From NCBI RefSeq assembly GCF_013114625.1, contig NZ_VTXD01000026.1:1-64000 (forward strand): a stretch of 64,000 bases of DNA, written 5' to 3'. Made by a program: the position numbers and the translations under genes. Source of the DNA: Vibrio sp. 99-70-13A1. GTDB lineage: Bacteria; Pseudomonadota; Gammaproteobacteria; Enterobacterales; Vibrionaceae. The notes beneath the pieces were generated by a model. The model was not told where the DNA came from, did no database searches, and was given only the letters and a program-made list of their open reading frames with translations. This document shows, piece by piece, positions 61,442 to 64,000 of this stretch; position 1 is the stretch's first letter, and the number at the start of each line of letters is the position of its first letter.

Positions 61442-63364
61442 TTAGAAATCCTCTAAATAGGTGTAACCCGCTAGGCCACCTTCTAATTCTTGCAGTATTG
61501 TTTTCTGCTCTTTTACGTCTACACGTTCCGCAACAAGCTCACGATAATTATCACGAATCTTATCCACATCAATGTGGACATAACGCATCATGTCTTCAAC
61601 AGTATCGCCTTCGTCTACTCGCTCAATAACGGCTTTGCCATTCTCATCAACAGTCACTACAGCACTGTGAGTGTCTCCAAATAGGTTATGCATATCACCA
61701 AGAATCTCTTGATATGCGCCCACTAAAAAGAACCCCATCAAATACGGCTTATCCGCGTTCCAAGCGGGGACTGGCAAGGTCGTTTCAATGCCCTGCCCTT
61801 CCACGTATTGATCAATTGCACCATCCGAGTCACAAGTGATATCTAGCATAACGGCACGGCGATCTTCGACCTCTTCCAAACCAGACAAAGGTAAAACAGG
61901 AAATACCTGATCAATACCCCATGCATCCGGCAGGGATTGGAACAAAGAAAAGTTCACGAAAAACTTATCAGCCAAACGCTCATTCAACTCATCCAAAATG
62001 GGACGATGAAAGCGATTTTTAGTACTCATCTGACGGCTGAGTTCAAAGTAAATTCTCAGCGCTAATTGCTCTGCCCATGCTCTTTGCTGTAGGTTCAAAA
62101 CACCTGTCGCGAACTGTGAGTGCACTTCAGCCAAGTCGCTTTGTGTATCGTTGTAGATCTCAATCAACGCGCGAGCGTCACTGCCATCTTGAAGGTTTTC
62201 CCAGTTACGCCACATGTTTTGTAATAGCGTTGGAGAATCTTCTTCTAAAGCATGAATATCTTCAGGGTGATAAGCCTCTGTCCCAATTACATTGGTGATC
62301 AGCACAGCGTGATGCGCAGTCAAAGATCGCCCTGATTCAGAGATAATCACGGGTACAGGCTGCTGATATTGCTGGCACACATCACCCACTGTGCTCACGA
62401 TATTACGAGCGTATTCAATCAAGCCATAATTCATAGAGCTTGAAGACTGGCTACGTGTACCATCGTAATCGACCGCTAAACCGCCACCGATATCGAAGTA
62501 TTTGATGTCGGCGCCCATACCACGAAGTTCACAGTAAAAACGCGCAGACTCATTCACACCGTTTCGAATGTCACGAATATTCGCCATTTGTGAACCAAGA
62601 TGGAAATGGACAAGCTGCATCGCTTCCATTTGGTCTTCTTGTTTTAGGCGTTCAATTACCGTAAGCACTTGCGATGCGGAAAGTCCAAACTTCGACTTTT
62701 CACCTCCGCTTGACTGCCATTTACCAGCACCTTGAGAAGCTAAACGAATGCGAATACCTAAACGGGGTTTCACGCCTAAGCTTTTTGCTTCTTTAAGCAC
62801 TAACTCAAGTTCTGAAAGCTTCTCTAGTACGATGAATACTTTATGTCCGAGTTTTTCACCAATCAATGCTAAGCGAACGTACTCTCTGTCTTTGTAGCCA
62901 TTGCAAACGATGACTGAACTCGCTTTTTGAGCCAGAGCAAGCACCGCTAAAAGTTCCGGTTTGCTGCCCGCTTCAAGACCAAGCTGCTTAGTTTCTAGCT
63001 GAGCTTGGCTTTCTAAAATCTCATCAACCACTTCTTTTTGCTGGTTCACTTTAATCGGGTAAACCAACAAGTAATTATTCTGATATTGGTACTCTTCAAT
63101 CGCTTGGTTAAACGCCTGACACACCCCGTGCACACGTTGGTGCAGTATTTGAGGGAAACGAACCAGTACCGGCAGGTTTAGCTGCTTTTGTTCAAGCTGT
63201 GAAACGATATTACTGAGAGGAACCTGGTGCGCGTTGTCACTACGAGGTGATACATAAACCTCACCTTGGTTATCGATACCATAGAAGCCTTGGCTCCAGT
63301 AATGAACGTTATAATCAGCGCGAACACGGTCTAGTTTAGAAATGTTTTCCACATCTAATCTCAC
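61442..63364 (-). CDS. speA: Biosynthetic arginine decarboxylase SpeA
   Basis: A 640-residue PLP enzyme that makes agmatine from arginine, the first step of the SpeA-SpeB route to putrescine. The PLP lysine is K105 in LLVYPIKVNQQ, glycine-rich phosphate binding is FDIGGGLAVDYDGT, and the DITCDSDGAIDQY segment carries the catalytic Cys and Asp. The fold-type III barrel and C-terminal domain are complete, and length is close to E. coli SpeA (658). It is followed without a gap by speB. A palindrome at 63496-63510 lies upstream. Confidence 0.97.
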   Translation of the reverse strand: MRLDVENISKLDRVRADYNVHYWSQGFYGIDNQGEVYVSPRSDNAHQVPLSNIVSQLEQKQLNLPVLVRFPQILHQRVHGVCQAFNQAIEEYQYQNNYLLVYPIKVNQQKEVVDEILESQAQLETKQLGLEAGSKPELLAVLALAQKASSVIVCNGYKDREYVRLALIGEKLGHKVFIVLEKLSELELVLKEAKSLGVKPRLGIRIRLASQGAGKWQSSGGEKSKFGLSASQVLTVIERLKQEDQMEAMQLVHFHLGSQMANIRDIRNGVNESARFYCELRGMGADIKYFDIGGGLAVDYDGTRSQSSSSMNYGLIEYARNIVSTVGDVCQQYQQPVPVIISESGRSLTAHHAVLITNVIGTEAYHPEDIHALEEDSPTLLQNMWRNWENLQDGSDARALIEIYNDTQSDLAEVHSQFATGVLNLQQRAWAEQLALRIYFELSRQMSTKNRFHRPILDELNERLADKFFVNFSLFQSLPDAWGIDQVFPVLPLSGLEEVEDRRAVMLDITCDSDGAIDQYVEGQGIETTLPVPAWNADKPYLMGFFLVGAYQEILGDMHNLFGDTHSAVVTVDENGKAVIERVDEGDTVEDMMRYVHIDVDKIRDNYRELVAERVDVKEQKTILQELEGGLAGYTYLEDF

Positions 63365-63495
63365 ATTTAGCAGGGAGAATAAAACATGAATCAGAAGGTC
63401 CTGAAATCATACCCGACACAGTGTTTTACACTTTCAAAAACTCTGTGGCGGGCACATTAACGGATAATTTGCAGATAGAATCCAACAAAACAATT

Positions 63496-63510
63496 TTGTC
63501 GTAACGACAA
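63496..63510. promoter_or_regulatory. Palindrome TTGTCGTAACGACAA before speA
   Basis: A perfect 15-base palindrome with a central A, 132 bases before speA. Its arms TTGTCG/CGACAA match those before rimK (24429-24443). The remaining gap between ppsR and speA (63365-63673) is AT-rich and shows nothing else I can name. Confidence 0.45.
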
Positions 63511-63673
63511 GCAATTTAAGTAACCAAGCCCCACTTACGGTACAAGGTTATCACCTGCCGAATCTGATCGAAAATTAATGAATTTGAGACCATTAACAAT
63601 CAAAATAATTAAGAAATCGGAGCGATAAAATCAAGCTTTTTAATAAACTAAGGTCATTCATGGATCAAAAACA

Positions 63674-64000
63674 TTAAAGTAATCGTCTTCTCAAACCTGT
63701 ACGTTCTAGGATTCGAGTGGAAATCTCTTCCACCGACAATGAAGATGTATTGATATAAGGCACCGCTTCTCGGCGGAACATCGCTTCTACAGTTTGTAAT
63801 TCATAAACACATTGTGAATCGCTCGCGTAGTCACTACCCGCTAAACGGTTTTCACGGATCTCTGTGAGACGCTCTGCATCTATGGTTAAACCAAACAACT
63901 TATACCTGTAAACCTCAAATTCAGGCAATAATTTCAAACGCGCCAAATCGTCATGAATGAAGGGGTAGTTCGCAACCCTCAAACCAAACTGCATTGCCAT
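63674..64000 (-). CDS. ppsR: PpsR (PEP synthase regulatory protein), partial
   Basis: The C-terminal 108 residues or more of a bifunctional kinase/pyrophosphorylase that phosphorylates and reactivates PEP synthase. The family end is recognisable in KLFGLTIDAERLTEIRENRL, VEAMFRREAVPYINTSSLSV and EEISTRILE. The N-terminal part lies beyond the right edge of the window, so the listed coordinate is not a true start. PEP synthase is expected nearby outside the window. Confidence 0.9.
   Translation of the reverse strand: MAMQFGLRVANYPFIHDDLARLKLLPEFEVYRYKLFGLTIDAERLTEIRENRLAGSDYASDSQCVYELQTVEAMFRREAVPYINTSSLSVEEISTRILERTGLRRRLL

Overview
The window reads as a chromosomal segment of a marine gammaproteobacterium, most likely a Vibrio. 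The AT-leaning base composition and families such as RimK, SpeA/SpeB, PpsR, a TAXI-TRAP importer, FadL and an AI-2E permease fit that group. I saw no rRNA, tRNA, insertion sequence, CRISPR array or prophage. This assignment comes from gene content only.

Layout. 0-6 kb: a sulfatase locus with a Cys-type arylsulfatase, its radical-SAM maturase, two exported accessory proteins of unknown role, and a GAF-LuxR regulator. Two identical palindromic operators sit at the same spacing from a -10 box in front of the sulfatase and maturase genes. 6-13 kb: envelope genes (DUF3302-HlyD pair, FadL porin, beta-barrel protein with a divergent LysR regulator, OmpA-like lipoprotein, pilin-like protein). 13-17.5 kb: a GntR-ABC operon and a LysR/NTF2-like divergent pair. 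17.6-24.6 kb: an ABC-F ATPase, an RluA-type pseudouridine synthase and an SgrR-family regulator. A 41-codon ORF lies divergently from the SgrR gene and resembles an SgrS/SgrT arrangement. 24.6-27 kb: rimK with a RimB-like protease gene, and a metallo-beta-lactamase-fold protein.

27-39 kb holds a very large hybrid sensor kinase with three periplasmic binding-protein domains, a divergent REC-REC-kinase protein and a TAXI-type TRAP importer. The kinase signal peptide appears to be frameshifted. 39-44.7 kb contains metabolic and envelope enzymes: a 2OG-Fe(II) oxygenase, a glycerophosphodiesterase, a TauE-like permease, an L,D-transpeptidase, an acetyltransferase and a Gfo/Idh oxidoreductase. 44.8-50 kb: a probable four-gene operon (HlyD, DUF2955, AI-2E, potassium channel) with a divergent AraC regulator, then a decayed GGDEF gene. 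50.5-59.4 kb: a small membrane protein, an SMR exporter, a LysR regulator and an Ugp-like ABC importer operon that also encodes a PHP hydrolase and an HAD phosphatase. 59.5-64 kb: a crotonase, the speA-speB putrescine operon and the 3' end of ppsR.

Recurring non-coding feature: short tandem repeats, mostly 7 bp, lie between stop codons and intrinsic terminators at several places. Two genes carry apparent one-base homopolymer frameshifts, so sequencing error should be excluded before calling them broken.
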